A program made the translations under genes and the position numbers. Positions 32,117 through 41,135 of a DNA stretch of 64,000 bases are shown here, one piece after another. Positions within the stretch are counted from its first letter, which is position 1. Every line of letters begins with the position of its first letter. Under the pieces are notes generated by a model. The model searched no databases, was not told where the DNA came from, and saw nothing but the letters and a program-made list of their open reading frames with translations. The stretch comes from Microglena sp. YARC (taxonomy: Eukaryota; Chlorophyta; Chlorophyceae; Chlamydomonadales; Chlamydomonadaceae), in NCBI GenBank assembly GCA_022414725.1, contig CM039464.1, forward strand, positions 42,664,462 through 42,728,461. Direction: 5' to 3'.

Positions 32117-32740
32117 GAATTGGAGGAGGAAGACCCATACAGCTAGGGACATTTGATATTGGGACATCTTATATTTGGGGATTCTGAAAAGTTGACCAAT
32201 TCAAGATTTGTAACCGAGTACAGTGATCAGTTCCAAGTACCAGTCTGAGTCATTGATGTTCAAGCCTCCTCATGTGATTGTGTTCAGCAACAGGACTTGA
32301 GTTCCTTGAGTTGAGCGGATTTGTGATTCCTTGGTGCTGATGTCTCAAGCTAACGAGTCGTTCAGGAAGCTCTAAATCCTGATTAGAAATTTAAAAAAAT
32401 CGGCCGGGAGGCAGGAACGCCCATTATGTTCAAAGTACCCTGAAAAGTCAAACTGATGGCTAACATCGTGCGCATCAATAATCCTTTAGCAGAAACGGCA
32501 GCAATTAGTGTCAATTTGGACATTCGCAATGTCCTAGAAATTTGGATATTTAAGGAGGACACGCAAACGGCGGAACACTGTCGAATGTATCGGATGAGTG
32601 TACACAAGAGGCCGAACACGGTCGAATGGCACACGCAGGCCCTCATTGACACACGCAAACGTACATTCATGACACACGGATGCGGTGGCGGATTCTCGTC
32701 CTCTACTGAAGTGTAAACAACCATTCTTCAGTATAAACAA
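32117..32740. other. Gene-free stretch with a MITE remnant
   Basis: It holds a 5'-truncated MITE (32316-32425) and dispersed GACACGCAAACGGCGGAACA-like repeat text (32550-32600). Frames here are explained by these repeats. Confidence 0.5.
32316..32425. mobile_element. MITE copy 4, 5'-truncated
   Basis: Only the right part remains (TTGTGATTCCTTGGTGCTGA through GGCAGGAACGCCCATT). Confidence 0.85.
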
Positions 32741-32743
32741 CCA

Positions 32744-32868
32744 TCAGCACAGCACAGCACAGCACAGCACAACACAGCACAGCACAGCACAGCACAGCAC
32801 AACACAGCACAGCACAGCACAGCACAGCACAGCACAGCACAGCACAGCACAGCACAGCACAGCACACT
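32744..32868 (+). repeat. CAGCA microsatellite
   Basis: A (CAGCA)n tract of about 120 bp with a few CAACA variants sits immediately before the LRR gene start. Confidence 0.95.
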
Positions 32869-32878
32869 TCACAAACTA

Positions 32879-33790
32879 ATGAGTTCCTTTGACGAAATCA
32901 ATGAAGATGTATTGGAGATCATTCTATCCAATGCGATTTCGAACGAATCCCACCTCAAACAAGTGCCTCTCGTTTGCAAACAGTGGAGATGCTCCGCACC
33001 CCGGTGTGTCAAAAGGATCCACTTAAGACATTATAACAGTTTGGAATACGCATTATCACGCATTTGCAGGCTCGAAGAGTTGAAAATCGGTATCAATCGG
33101 GGGAAAGACGTACCCTACCAATCAATGTCGGCTATCGAAGACAAGATCCAAGACATATCGCCGCTGTCCGGCCTCACTTCGTTGGTTCACCTGGACATAT
33201 CGAACACCTACGTGACCGACATATCGCCACTGTACGGACTCACTTCGTTGACGCAGCTGAACATGTCGCACACACCTCTGTACAACATGCAAGCTCTGTA
33301 CGGACTCACTTCGTTGATTCACCTGAACATGGCGCACACACTTGTGACCGACATATCACCACTGGCCGCCCTCACTTCGTTGATTCACCTAGACATTTCG
33401 CTATCACACTTTTCCGGACTCACCGCGTTGGTTCATCTGAACATGGCGTACACACGGGACCTATTATCACCGCTTTCCGGCCTCACTTCGTTGATTCACC
33501 TGAACATGGCGTCCACACGTGTGGACGACATATCACCACTGGCAGGACTCACTTCATTGGTTCACCTCGACATTTCGAACACCGACGTGGACGACATATC
33601 ACCGCTTTCCGGCCTCACTTCGTTGATTCACCTGAACATGGCGTCCACACGTGTGGACGACATATCACCGCTGGCAGGACTCACTTCGTTGGTTCACCTG
33701 GACAGTTCGAACACCTACGTGGACGACATATCACCGCTGGCAGGACTCACTTCGTTGACGTACTTGAAAAATGGATGGAATGATGTGTAA
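32879..33790 (+). CDS. F-box-like protein with leucine-rich repeats, 303 aa
   Basis: The first ~50 residues (INEDVLEIILSNAI, then VPLVCKQWRC) look like an F-box. Then follow about nine leucine-rich repeats of 21-23 residues built on ISPLSGLTSLVHLDISNT, the short bacterial-internalin/viral type. F-box/LRR proteins are substrate receptors of SCF ubiquitin ligases, and giant viruses often encode such adapters to redirect host degradation; this role is inferred. DNA repeats within the gene are so similar that a second frame (33064-33783) is also open by symmetry. A remnant of the same repeats lies at 37860-38003. The start ATG follows the microsatellite. Confidence 0.8.
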   Translation: MSSFDEINEDVLEIILSNAISNESHLKQVPLVCKQWRCSAPRCVKRIHLRHYNSLEYALSRICRLEELKIGINRGKDVPYQSMSAIEDKIQDISPLSGLTSLVHLDISNTYVTDISPLYGLTSLTQLNMSHTPLYNMQALYGLTSLIHLNMAHTLVTDISPLAALTSLIHLDISLSHFSGLTALVHLNMAYTRDLLSPLSGLTSLIHLNMASTRVDDISPLAGLTSLVHLDISNTDVDDISPLSGLTSLIHLNMASTRVDDISPLAGLTSLVHLDSSNTYVDDISPLAGLTSLTYLKNGWNDV

Positions 33791-33866
33791 AATTGTTCAA
33801 CGGGTTGGAAAGGATTATTGTTCATTTTCCGTTTAAAATAGGGATTGATTTGATCCTCCGGCATTC

Positions 33867-33957
33867 AATGGGCGTTCCTGCCTCCTAGCCGATTTTGACT
33901 GGTTGCGAAACATGGTATGGAGCGGAATTGTGATTCCTTGGTGCTTATGTCTCAAAT
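33867..33957. mobile_element. MITE copy 5, 3'-truncated
   Basis: AATGGGCGTTCCTGCCTCC, then CCGATTTTGACTGGTTGCGA, then GTGCTTATGTCTCAAA, where it stops. The rest of 33791-34038 has no gene. Confidence 0.85.
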
Positions 33958-34038
33958 GAGGTGTTCATGTGGTAAGGGCCATAAACTGAGCCGTCTACTG
34001 CGATTCTTAGGCCAAACGGTTATGGGCTTGTGATTCAT

Positions 34039-34641
34039 TCAGATACCTACAAAACCGCGGGGAGGCAGATGTGATGCAGGGAATGTATTCAGTTCAGCAA
34101 ACTGTGCGTCAATGATGAGATGGAATGTCTTCCATGCATACCTGAGGCAGCGACACATCGTTGCAAAGTGCTCGCAGTTGTTAAATGCGGCGTTGTAGAC
34201 AAATGGGGTTTGCTCAGCATCTTTGACCAGAGCGAGGGCAAGGCTTGCCGAGAGGGTCTGATCCAGAGCAGCCCCTTCGGGGTACAAAGCCTCCGCAAAG
34301 ATAGAGCCGTTGGCAACGAAGTCGTCGTAGGATCGCAATGAGACGTTGGCCTGCTCCTTAGAAATTCCCCACACATCAACGACTGTCGGGACTTCGATAT
34401 CCCCTGGTGCCACCACTTGCTGCCCGACAAAGATGCCATGGTGCCTGTAACCGGATGCGTCTTTGACCATGATCTGGGCGCCAGGCTTAAGCTTGCCGAA
34501 CATAGCATAGCCGCTCTTGTACGGCGTCAGGGTAGCATATGGGTGCCCGAGGTCTGGGGGTGACCAATCTGGAAGCATTCGCTTGATGTGGGCGATTGCC
34601 GATGTGAGGATGTCGGTAAGGGGATCTTCCCGAGATGCCAT
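34039..34641 (-). CDS. LRAT-like protein 2, 200 aa
   Basis: The thiol-acyltransferase-like core contains PGAQIMVKD, GYRHHGIFVG (H67/H68) and FNNCEHFA (C156), the histidine and cysteine signatures of the LRAT/H-rev107 group. The start is the ATG at 34641, with TATATAA about 51 bp upstream. It lies 86 bp downstream of the caspase-like gene on the same strand. It shares the layout but little wording with LRAT-like protein 1, so the duplication is not recent. Confidence 0.82.
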   Translation of the reverse strand: MASREDPLTDILTSAIAHIKRMLPDWSPPDLGHPYATLTPYKSGYAMFGKLKPGAQIMVKDASGYRHHGIFVGQQVVAPGDIEVPTVVDVWGISKEQANVSLRSYDDFVANGSIFAEALYPEGAALDQTLSASLALALVKDAEQTPFVYNAAFNNCEHFATMCRCLRYAWKTFHLIIDAQFAELNTFPASHLPPRGFVGI

Positions 34642-34691
34642 GTTTGTCTCAAATTGAGCTGCTGACTCGTGTTAAGCTTCGAGATAGATAA

Positions 34692-34698
34692 TTATATA
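34692..34698 (-). promoter_or_regulatory. TATA-box-like TATATAA
   Basis: It lies about 51 bp upstream of the ATG of LRAT-like gene 2, between it and the caspase-like gene. Confidence 0.4.
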
Positions 34699-34727
34699 GG
34701 GATCTTTTTTATGCGAACGTCATTTTC

Positions 34728-35621
34728 TCATTGCAACACCGGGGGGGACACGACCGATGCGGGCTCCAGAAAACGCCCAGAATACAAATTGTTACCCATG
34801 CAGATGGTAGGTGGACCACGCCACTTCCCCAGGCTCTGGCGCGGATCGCGCGTCTCCACCCACAACTCATCCGAGCGTTGCTGTAACTCTACGTACGTCG
34901 GACGCTCAGAAAATAGCCTGCCTAACAAACGCGCAAAGTGCGTGGCATGGGACACATTCTGAACTTCCTGCGGCCCGCTGGAGTAAATAAGCACCCAGGG
35001 GAACGGCGAACACGCGTTCCAACCATGGGCCACTGCTGATGGCTCGCTCGCAGACGGCTCCGCGTTGCAGACGTTGATGGTGCATACCACAGTGCCTTTG
35101 TAGCGCGCGGCATGCAATGCAGCAGCGATGTCTGACAGCGCGATGCAACTGCCATCAGCCAGAATCAACTCAGCTCCCTTACCACCGTGACCACACAGCT
35201 GAATGAGCAACACCGATGCTTGCTGTGATGCACGTGCCTCGATCTCCTGCATGATGTACTGCCGTGTGAGGCTGCTGCCTGTGAGCGTGTGTACGCTGTT
35301 GATCTGGTCTGCGCCTAGCAACTTGAGGTGCTCTGTGCACATTCCAGCCTGTAGGGGCCGTGGCAACCGCCCCAGACGCTGCAAGTATGCATGCACTGCC
35401 TGCTCCATCGCAGCTGTTGTGCCTTCGGCATCCGTATTGTTTCCCGAGGGCGGAACCCACTCGTAGTTCGGGTACACAGCAAGCAGCTCTAGCGACAGCC
35501 CCATATCTGTCACGGAAACCTCTTCTTCGGTGCATGCGTCGCAAAAACACGGTGGATCAGGCCCCATGCCCCTTGCCACATGATGCGACATTGCTTTTAA
35601 GCATTGTGATGAACGCAACAT
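34728..35621 (-). CDS. Caspase-like (clan CD) cysteine peptidase, 297 aa
   Basis: The catalytic-dyad pattern of caspases and metacaspases is visible: hydrophobic strand LLIQLCGHGGKG with His145, then TVVCTINVCNAE with Cys185. A DGSCIALSDI stretch lies between, like the short loop in metacaspases. The frame runs upstream of 35621 only by a GTG (35648), so the ATG at 35621 is taken. The amino part has a CFCDAC cluster, possibly zinc-binding. Viral or algal metacaspase-like proteins are tied to host cell death; the substrate cannot be read here. It is followed on the same strand by LRAT-like gene 2. Confidence 0.7.
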   Translation of the reverse strand: MLRSSQCLKAMSHHVARGMGPDPPCFCDACTEEEVSVTDMGLSLELLAVYPNYEWVPPSGNNTDAEGTTAAMEQAVHAYLQRLGRLPRPLQAGMCTEHLKLLGADQINSVHTLTGSSLTRQYIMQEIEARASQQASVLLIQLCGHGGKGAELILADGSCIALSDIAAALHAARYKGTVVCTINVCNAEPSASEPSAVAHGWNACSPFPWVLIYSSGPQEVQNVSHATHFARLLGRLFSERPTYVELQQRSDELWVETRDPRQSLGKWRGPPTICMGNNLYSGRFLEPASVVSPPVLQ

Positions 35622-35882
35622 CACTGCACGCCACAATGCATCTTTCACGTGATTAGAGAGGTTGAGCTCCGTTGAATTTAAGCTACCCGTATATCCTCGA
35701 ACCTATGAATTTCTTACTAAACATCCGGGGGCCCGGGGGACATGTAGTAAGAAAGACAACGAATTCTCCATAGGGGTATCATAGGGGTACAACCCTATTT
35801 TATCGCGGTATTACTTAAAGCCTACAGTATAATTGTGTACACAGTCACTGCTTTCATTGTTTCATGCACACAGATAATAAGC

Positions 35883-36470
35883 ATGGACTTCACTAATACA
35901 TCACCAGCTCAGCTAGGCATCATCATCGCTGACGGAGGGCCACACAAGAATGCTGCATTGGCTGCACTTGTCCAAACTGCTGAGCGAGCTGATGAGGCAG
36001 TGCGGGTGGCGCATGCGGCTGTTGAAGCTGCCGTAGCCATGCTGCGAAACAACAGGTATGATTTGATTTGCGCTTGTGATTGCACAAAGGTGGGTCATCA
36101 ACTCAACGGAGAAATCGGTGCTTCAGACTGCCCTGCAAGTCCTTCACACGCATTGCATGACAGACTTCAACAGAGAGGAGAGCAATGCTGTGATCACGAT
36201 ATCGACTTGGTGCAATATCGTCATTCAACAAAGTGGCCATGTCGCTCTTGTGCAGGGAGGGATTGGAAGGCGGGCATGGGTTTGATCAATTGCGTCATGG
36301 AGTTGTACATGATAATTGGATTAATAGGGAATGGTACTACTTTGCCTCATGGTATCACCGGATGAGGAAGATGCTCAGACCTCCTCTTTTGAAAAATCGC
36401 AGAATTAAATTATCACTACTCAAGAGAAAGTCGTGTGTATCAAGCCGTATAGGATCAACCTGTTAACGAC
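35883..36470 (+). pseudogene. Hypothetical gene, possibly with a 34-nt intron and a frameshift
   Basis: The ATG at 35883 opens an Ala-rich helix (AALAALVQTAERADEAVRV). At 36056 CAG|GTATGA looks like a 5' splice site; joining to 36090 (after ACAAAG) continues as WVINSTEKSVLQTAL and further plausible protein. Near 36265-36285 a stop forces a second switch to a frame reading HDNWINREWYYFASWYHRM, which runs to about 36463. No domain is known. It may equally be a decayed gene with small deletions. Confidence 0.35.
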
Positions 36471-36486
36471 CATATCAAACTGTATA

Positions 36487-37053
36487 TCACAGTTTAGTGA
36501 ACGTGTTAGCCAATTCAGTCCATGACTTGCAATCGGCAGGGTGTCGCATGTCTCGTCCAATGAAATTAATTGTGAGTTGGTTAGCTGCGTTCTGGTCACA
36601 CCACTTCCAGAATTGTGCCGCCGCAGTGAGACATGCAGAGGATCCATGTTTGGCACAATACGACTCACCGAACTTCAGCCCACCATTGATGTAAATTACA
36701 AACACTTTGTTTGGGGAGGTTTGCTCCTTCGTCCAATGCTCCATCGCTACGTACGAGTCAACGACTTTTGTCGCGACATGGTGCACTTGAGACAGCCTAA
36801 GCCACTCGTCCACCGAATGGGGTTCGATATGGCTATCCATGAAAATCGCTGTATTGATGTTATAACCGGTTCGAATGAGGGCTATTAAAACATTCCACTC
36901 ATGATATCCGCTGCCACACTCTGGAAATACAATGATTGATACCTTACTTGTGCATTTGTTTACATAATTGAGCACATTATTGACGATGTGGTTACTGTCA
37001 TTGGGTGTACATGCACTATTTTGTAGAACAGGTAAAGGATGATTTGCATCCAT
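36487..37053 (-). CDS. Hypothetical protein, 188 aa
   Basis: The start is the ATG at 37053. The core has SIIVFPECGSGYHEWNVL followed by alternating hydrophobic strands and helices, like a nucleotide- or SAM-binding alpha/beta fold, but no sure motif. A CAKHGSSACLTAAAQFWKW stretch follows. It is next to the ATPase gene and on the same strand. Confidence 0.5.
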   Translation of the reverse strand: MDANHPLPVLQNSACTPNDSNHIVNNVLNYVNKCTSKVSIIVFPECGSGYHEWNVLIALIRTGYNINTAIFMDSHIEPHSVDEWLRLSQVHHVATKVVDSYVAMEHWTKEQTSPNKVFVIYINGGLKFGESYCAKHGSSACLTAAAQFWKWCDQNAANQLTINFIGRDMRHPADCKSWTELANTFTKL

Positions 37054-37209
37054 TCTATGTTTGCATTATTATTTTGGTGATAAAATCATGCACCACATTT
37101 CCTTAAGCACACTTTATCATGAAATACAAGGTGTCCCACTACTCCATGCTCGCACACGGCTGGATTGGTTTCCAGAAACAGGCACATTTGCATCTACATG
37201 TGCCTTACA

Positions 37210-37247
37210 CTCCAGAAAGCGGTTTCATTTTAGTATTCCGTCAAGTG
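37210..37247 (+). repeat. Solo B end of the Fanzor-linked element
   Basis: GGTTTCATTTTAGTATTCCG then TCAAGTG plus TA is the B end, preceded by ACACTCCAGAAAGC as in the 438-bp element. No A end is found within the expected distance on its left, so the element is truncated. The end supplies the stop codon of the ATPase gene. Confidence 0.75.
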
Positions 37248-37699
37248 TAGAATTTGAATGCATACGTGGTCTTCAACATCTTCAGCCAGTCAGATCCGTG
37301 ATGGTCATGATACTGACTGAGTTGTAAGATGGTGTCTCGACCGTCTGGGGGAATGCTGCAAGGGTGAGAGACAGACACGATGACGGCACGAGCTTTCGAC
37401 TGCATGGCATTGTGTAACAATTGGCGGCCTTGTACATTACAAAGATGGATGTCATCAAATGCTAGCACATTGAAACCATCAAGTGAAGGTGATTCTAATT
37501 CTGATTCAGACAGTTTACACAACGTTGCCTCTGGTGTATGTAAAGCATGGTACTCCTTGTTATGTTCTGTCATGACCAATATTAGAGTGGTTGGTGAATG
37601 TTGAGCAATAAGTTGAGTGATAGCGTGACTCTTCCCACTTTCCCTGCGCCCTAAAATGTACATTACTTGTGGCTTACAAGTTGTCTGTGGGATGCTCAT
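37241..37699 (-). CDS. P-loop ATPase, packaging (A32/FtsK-HerA) type, truncated
   Basis: The 152-residue product has Walker A YILGRRESGKSHA near its start, Walker B FNVLAFDDIHL in the middle and a following strand AVIVSVSHPC. This layout fits the small DNA-packaging ATPases of large DNA viruses, virophages and polinton-like viruses, which pump DNA into capsids. Those proteins usually run on for 60-100 more residues; here the frame ends FKFYT with its stop inside the B-type transposon end. It is therefore probably cut short by an insertion. The ATG at 37699 is supported by an AT-rich upstream. Confidence 0.65.
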   Translation of the reverse strand: MSIPQTTCKPQVMYILGRRESGKSHAITQLIAQHSPTTLILVMTEHNKEYHALHTPEATLCKLSESELESPSLDGFNVLAFDDIHLCNVQGRQLLHNAMQSKARAVIVSVSHPCSIPPDGRDTILQLSQYHDHHGSDWLKMLKTTYAFKFYT

Positions 37700-37859
37700 T
37701 TACTCACATGACTAGGGAATTTTGATGCATATAATAAACGCAAACAAACAAGCTACAGTCGGCGTGTCCAGGAAGAGAGGCGATCGCTTCAGTGGGCACT
37801 CTCGAAGGTCGAAGACCGATTATCGCTGTCCGGCTTCATTTCGTTTTGTCGCCGGAGCA

Positions 37860-38003
37860 AGGTGCTCGACATACCCCCGCTGGCAGGACTCACTTCGTTG
37901 ATTCACCTGAACATGAAGGGCACCGACGTGGACGACATATCACCACTGGAAGGACTCACTTCGGTGGTTCACCTGGACATTTCGAACACCGACGTGGACC
38001 GTC
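37860..38003 (+). pseudogene. Leucine-rich-repeat fragment
   Basis: Two and a half repeats (IPPLAGLTSLIHLNMKGTD, then ISPLEGLTSVVHLDISNTD) match the F-box/LRR gene at 32879-33790. The frame then runs into a mariner-like end and a MITE. It has no start of its own. Confidence 0.85.
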
Positions 38004-38016
38004 TGAGGAAAGTTTG

Positions 38017-38042
38017 TAAGGTGTGCCCCACTTTATTTGAAA
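38017..38042 (+). repeat. Mariner-like end variant
   Basis: AAGGTGTGCCCCACTTTATT, then TGAAACGCGGATGA. The same text with its downstream sequence is found uninterrupted at 40138-40180. Confidence 0.6.
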
Positions 38043-38051
38043 CGCGGATGA

Positions 38052-38216
38052 AATGGGCGTTCCTGCCCCCGGCCGATTTTGACTGTTTGCGAAACATGGT
38101 ATGGAGCGGAATTGTGATTCCTTGGTGCTTATGTCTCAAGCTAGCGTGTCGTTCAAGAGGCTCTAAATCCTGATTAGAAATTTAAAAAAATCGGCCGAGA
38201 GGCATGAACGCCCATT
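38052..38216. mobile_element. MITE copy 6 with ATGA target duplication
   Basis: It has full inverted repeats with ATGA on both sides. The segment at 40165-40180 (CGGATGAGGCAACG) is the matching empty site with a single ATGA. Confidence 0.95.
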
Positions 38217-38263
38217 ATGAGGCAACGAGGACCCCGCGCGCCAAATAGACTACGTTTCGAAAA

Positions 38264-38271
38264 AAAATTGA
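38264..38271 (+). promoter_or_regulatory. AAAATTGA motif (mimivirus early-promoter type)
   Basis: It lies 78 bp before the ATG at 38349, in a non-coding leader. This is one of two such instances in suitable position. Confidence 0.35.
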
Positions 38272-38348
38272 AACGATTTCTCCAGCACAACAACCAACAA
38301 CAACTACAACACACGTAATCGCCAAATTCACTCACTGAAATACCCGAA

Positions 38349-39014
38349 ATGTCTGGATCCACAACAACCACCTCTAACGCCCGCTGCACTTGCGCCGGGA
38401 CCAAGAGGGACGGTTTCCCATGTTCCCGGCCCGTACCTGACGGCAGTAAATACTGCTTCAACCACGTCAAGCAGGACCCCTCCTTCAAGGAGGAGTCCAA
38501 TGCGTCTGAAGAGCCGATGACTACTACAGTCGAAGACTACGATGCGCTCCTGCGCGAGCTCGAGAACTGTCGGATCAAGAATCAGACACTTATCAAGCAT
38601 AACGATGAGCTGAAGCTCATCTCCGAGACTACCATGCATGAGAATATCCTGCTGAAGAGTCAGCTAGTTCCAGAGTTGTCCCCGTACCACTTTGGACACG
38701 ACCTGCTCACCAGCCTCAATCTGCCATTCTGCAATACGAAGTGCTGCATCGTCCTGCTCGATTCGTCCGGAGCTAGACAGTGCAAAAACAATCGCCAGGC
38801 CACTGGCCTGCTGTGCACCACGCATGCGTCATCACCAAAGCATGTAGCAGAAAAGGTCAACAAGGCCTACGCTACACGCTGTTTCGAGAGACAGGCGAAG
38901 GTCATCAGCGCATCTCAGACACAGTCTGATTGCGTAACCGCGTACACATCTGCGTGCGATGACAACAAGTACTCTGCGGCTGCTGCTCCGGCACCGTCGT
39001 CGTTCTCATCATAG
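38349..39014 (+). CDS. Protein with two Cys/His knuckles and a coiled coil, 221 aa
   Basis: Near the start, CTCAGTKRDGFPCSRP and then YCFNH form a C-x-C...C...C-x2-H cluster of the kind seen in small viral and algal zinc-binding modules. Residues about 60-105 are a coiled coil (DYDALLRELENCRIKN). A second, similar cluster follows (CCIVLLDSSGARQCK, then LLCTTHA). The tail is Ala/Ser-rich. The protein probably dimerises and may bind nucleic acid or protein through the zinc knuckles. The ATG is clear, with an AAAATTGA motif upstream. Confidence 0.6.
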   Translation: MSGSTTTTSNARCTCAGTKRDGFPCSRPVPDGSKYCFNHVKQDPSFKEESNASEEPMTTTVEDYDALLRELENCRIKNQTLIKHNDELKLISETTMHENILLKSQLVPELSPYHFGHDLLTSLNLPFCNTKCCIVLLDSSGARQCKNNRQATGLLCTTHASSPKHVAEKVNKAYATRCFERQAKVISASQTQSDCVTAYTSACDDNKYSAAAAPAPSSFSS

Positions 39015-39451
39015 TTCGTTCGTTCGTTCGTTAGTGCATACATACATACATGCATGCACAAGCGAACCAATACTTTTTTCTGATTTTTTTTTTGGGATGT
39101 TGGAGCGCGCCTCTTAAAAATCACGCTGATTTGGAGTCCCGTATCATTATTTCTTTCTTGGACACGCCTCATTGATCGTGAAAACTATTTATTTCTTGGA
39201 CACGCATCATTGATCGTGAAAACTATTTATTTCCAAATTGGAGAATGCCATTTGACTTCCGTTTTGACTTATGTTTTGGTTGCTCAAGTTGTACATAGAG
39301 AAATATGTGTGATTCAATATTAACCATGAGCTTATCACTGTAACACTTGGGCTTATTACTGGAACACTTGGGCTTATCACTGGAACACTTGGGCTTATCA
39401 CTGGAACACTTGGGCGTTTTCCGGGATAATAAGTGAACAACGCCTGTCGAG

Positions 39452-40118
39452 ATGAACAGCCTGATGTTGTTGGTGGCCAAGATACTGGGCGTAAAGTCAG
39501 AAGGTGCTGATAGTGACGTTTTCGCCCTCATGGAGGGCGCGATGAATGTCATGGGAATTCACAACTTGCTCCCGCAGTCAGCCCGCCGTGTTGACATAGC
39601 TGAAGTTGCCACAGAGCTCCTTTCTGGCGATCAGATACTCATTCGGACAGCGGGTAGCAAGCAGAGATTCCATCATGGAATCTTTGTTGGTCCCATTTCA
39701 GGAGTGCAGGGGGGTAAAAAATCTCGTGGTTGATTGTTGTGGCTCACAGGATGCGGGCAAACAAGAGGCCAAGATCCGGCTGCGTACATTGGGCGAATTC
39801 ATGGCTGTCCCCGGCTGGCCTGAGCTTGCTGTAATGTGTTGGGATAGCGACACACCAGAGCTTCGGGAGTTCTCGGCGGCACTGGCGTTGGGGCTGCACA
39901 GGGATCTGCAAGATTGCTCTGGCCTCTATCACTTGCTGGGCCGCAACTGTGACCACTTTGCGACATGGTGCCGTACGCTCAGGTGGGATTCAGATAAGTT
40001 GTCTCGAATTGCCGCTCAGGTGTACCTGATGACACATGCGATGCATTTTCATCCAACACAAAAAATCAAAAGCCTGGTTTGTTTAAAAGATTGTTGGTTC
40101 ACTACAATTTTTTTTTGA
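39452..40118 (+). pseudogene. LRAT-like protein 3, frameshifted
   Basis: The first frame (ATG 39452) ends soon after FHHGIFVG, the histidine motif. The second frame carries the rest, including LGRNCDHFATWC with the candidate Cys. The switch lies near 39705-39720, at a run of six G. One base there would restore a protein of about 220 residues, so this is either a recent break or a sequencing slip. The tail reaches a GAGGAGTCTGAGGAAAGTTT repeat. Confidence 0.75.
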
Positions 40119-40137
40119 GGAGTCTGAGGAAAGTTTG

Positions 40138-40163
40138 TAAGGTGTGTCCCACTTTATTTGAAA
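40138..40163 (+). repeat. Mariner-like end variant at the empty MITE site
   Basis: AAGGTGTGTCCCACTTTATT then TGAAACGCGGATGAGG. It truncates the 5' side of the recombinase relic that follows. Confidence 0.6.
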
Positions 40164-40172
40164 CGCGGATGA

Positions 40173-40670
40173 GGCAACGCGATCAGAACGATCCGGACTC
40201 CAGGCAACCAACGTCTCTTTGACCCAAGCAGCATCCAAGGCTACCTCATTGAGCAGGAAAAACAACCCAGCAGTCGTCAAGTCATTCTCTACGCACGTGT
40301 GTCCTCACACAAACAACAACCCGACCTGCTCAGACAGCAATTGTTCTTGCAAACCCATATTTCTGACAAACATTCCGGATGCGAGCAAGTCATTGAAGTC
40401 AAGGACGTCGGATCAGGGCTCAACTTCAAGCGCCCAGGACTTTTACGAGTATTGGGACTCGGTGTCGCACTGGGGCGCATGTTTGATCAGGAGGTGCTGG
40501 TGACGTACTATGGGTTCGAGACGGCATTGGACAAGTATTGGAGTGGGGCGCAAGTACGGATGACGCACGCTTTCCGGGGTGTGTTCGGGACGCCCGCTCT
40601 CCCGGTGGGTTCTTGTTGCATCACTAATGATGATGCGGGTTCTGAGTCTGAGTCTGATGTGGAGTTCTAA
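40173..40670 (+). pseudogene. IS607-type serine recombinase fragment
   Basis: After a stop at 40170 the frame reads RTPGNQRLFDPSSIQGYL, typical of the MerR-like helix of IS607 TnpA. It continues VILYARVSSHKQQPDLLRQQ with the catalytic Ser (in RVSS) and VIEVKDVGSGLNFKRPGLL. After about 40450 the expected recombinase core is missing and unrelated residues follow to 40670. IS607-type elements carry TnpB or Fanzor partners, so it may belong with the broken Fanzor at 9990-11890. A mariner-like end cuts its start. Confidence 0.8.
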
Positions 40671-40679
40671 GTCTGAGGT

Positions 40680-40845
40680 AATGGGCGTTCCTGCCTCCCG
40701 GCCGATTTTGACTGGTTGAGAAACATGGGATGGAGAGGAATTGTGATTCCTTGGTGCTGATGTCTCAAGCTAGCGAGTCATTCCGGATGCTCTAAATCCT
40801 GATTAGAAATGTAAAAAAATCGGCCGGGAGGAAGTGGCCGGGAGG
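40680..40845. mobile_element. MITE copy 7, right end damaged
   Basis: AATGGGCGTTCCTGCCTCC through AAATCGGCCGGGAGG, after which the terminal part is replaced by AGTGGCCGGGAGG. Confidence 0.88.
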
Positions 40846-40906
40846 ATCGTTACTGTTGGATGTAAACTTTTCTAGTTTTAATGCGCAACACTGACATGAC
40901 TACGTT

Positions 40907-41135
40907 ATGCCGTGCAGAATGACAGCCAAGGGGTGCTTCTCGTACAAGAATGCCACCGTCAACGGCTTTAACATCACCAATCAGCTCCAGGGTCCGAGTG
41001 GAGGCGATCGACAACAACGTTGCGAAAATCTATACCACAGATGAGAACGGCAACCCGATGCCGATGCCTGTCAACCACAACCAGAAGAAGCAGGCCTTCT
41101 CTGCTAGCAACGGCATCACGGCTTTCTCACTGTAA
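40907..41135 (+). pseudogene. Small hypothetical gene, one frameshift
   Basis: The ATG at 40907 (or in-frame 40919) opens AKGCFSYKNATVNGFNITN. From about 41000 a second frame continues VEAIDNNVAKIYTTDENG and ends ASNGITAFSL. Together they would give about 75 residues, beta-rich, of unknown role. A one-base slip separates them. Confidence 0.4.

Noticed and set aside
33064..33783. 239-codon frame with HFVDSPEHGVHT repeats
   Set aside because: It is a second frame of the leucine-rich repeats without a family match.
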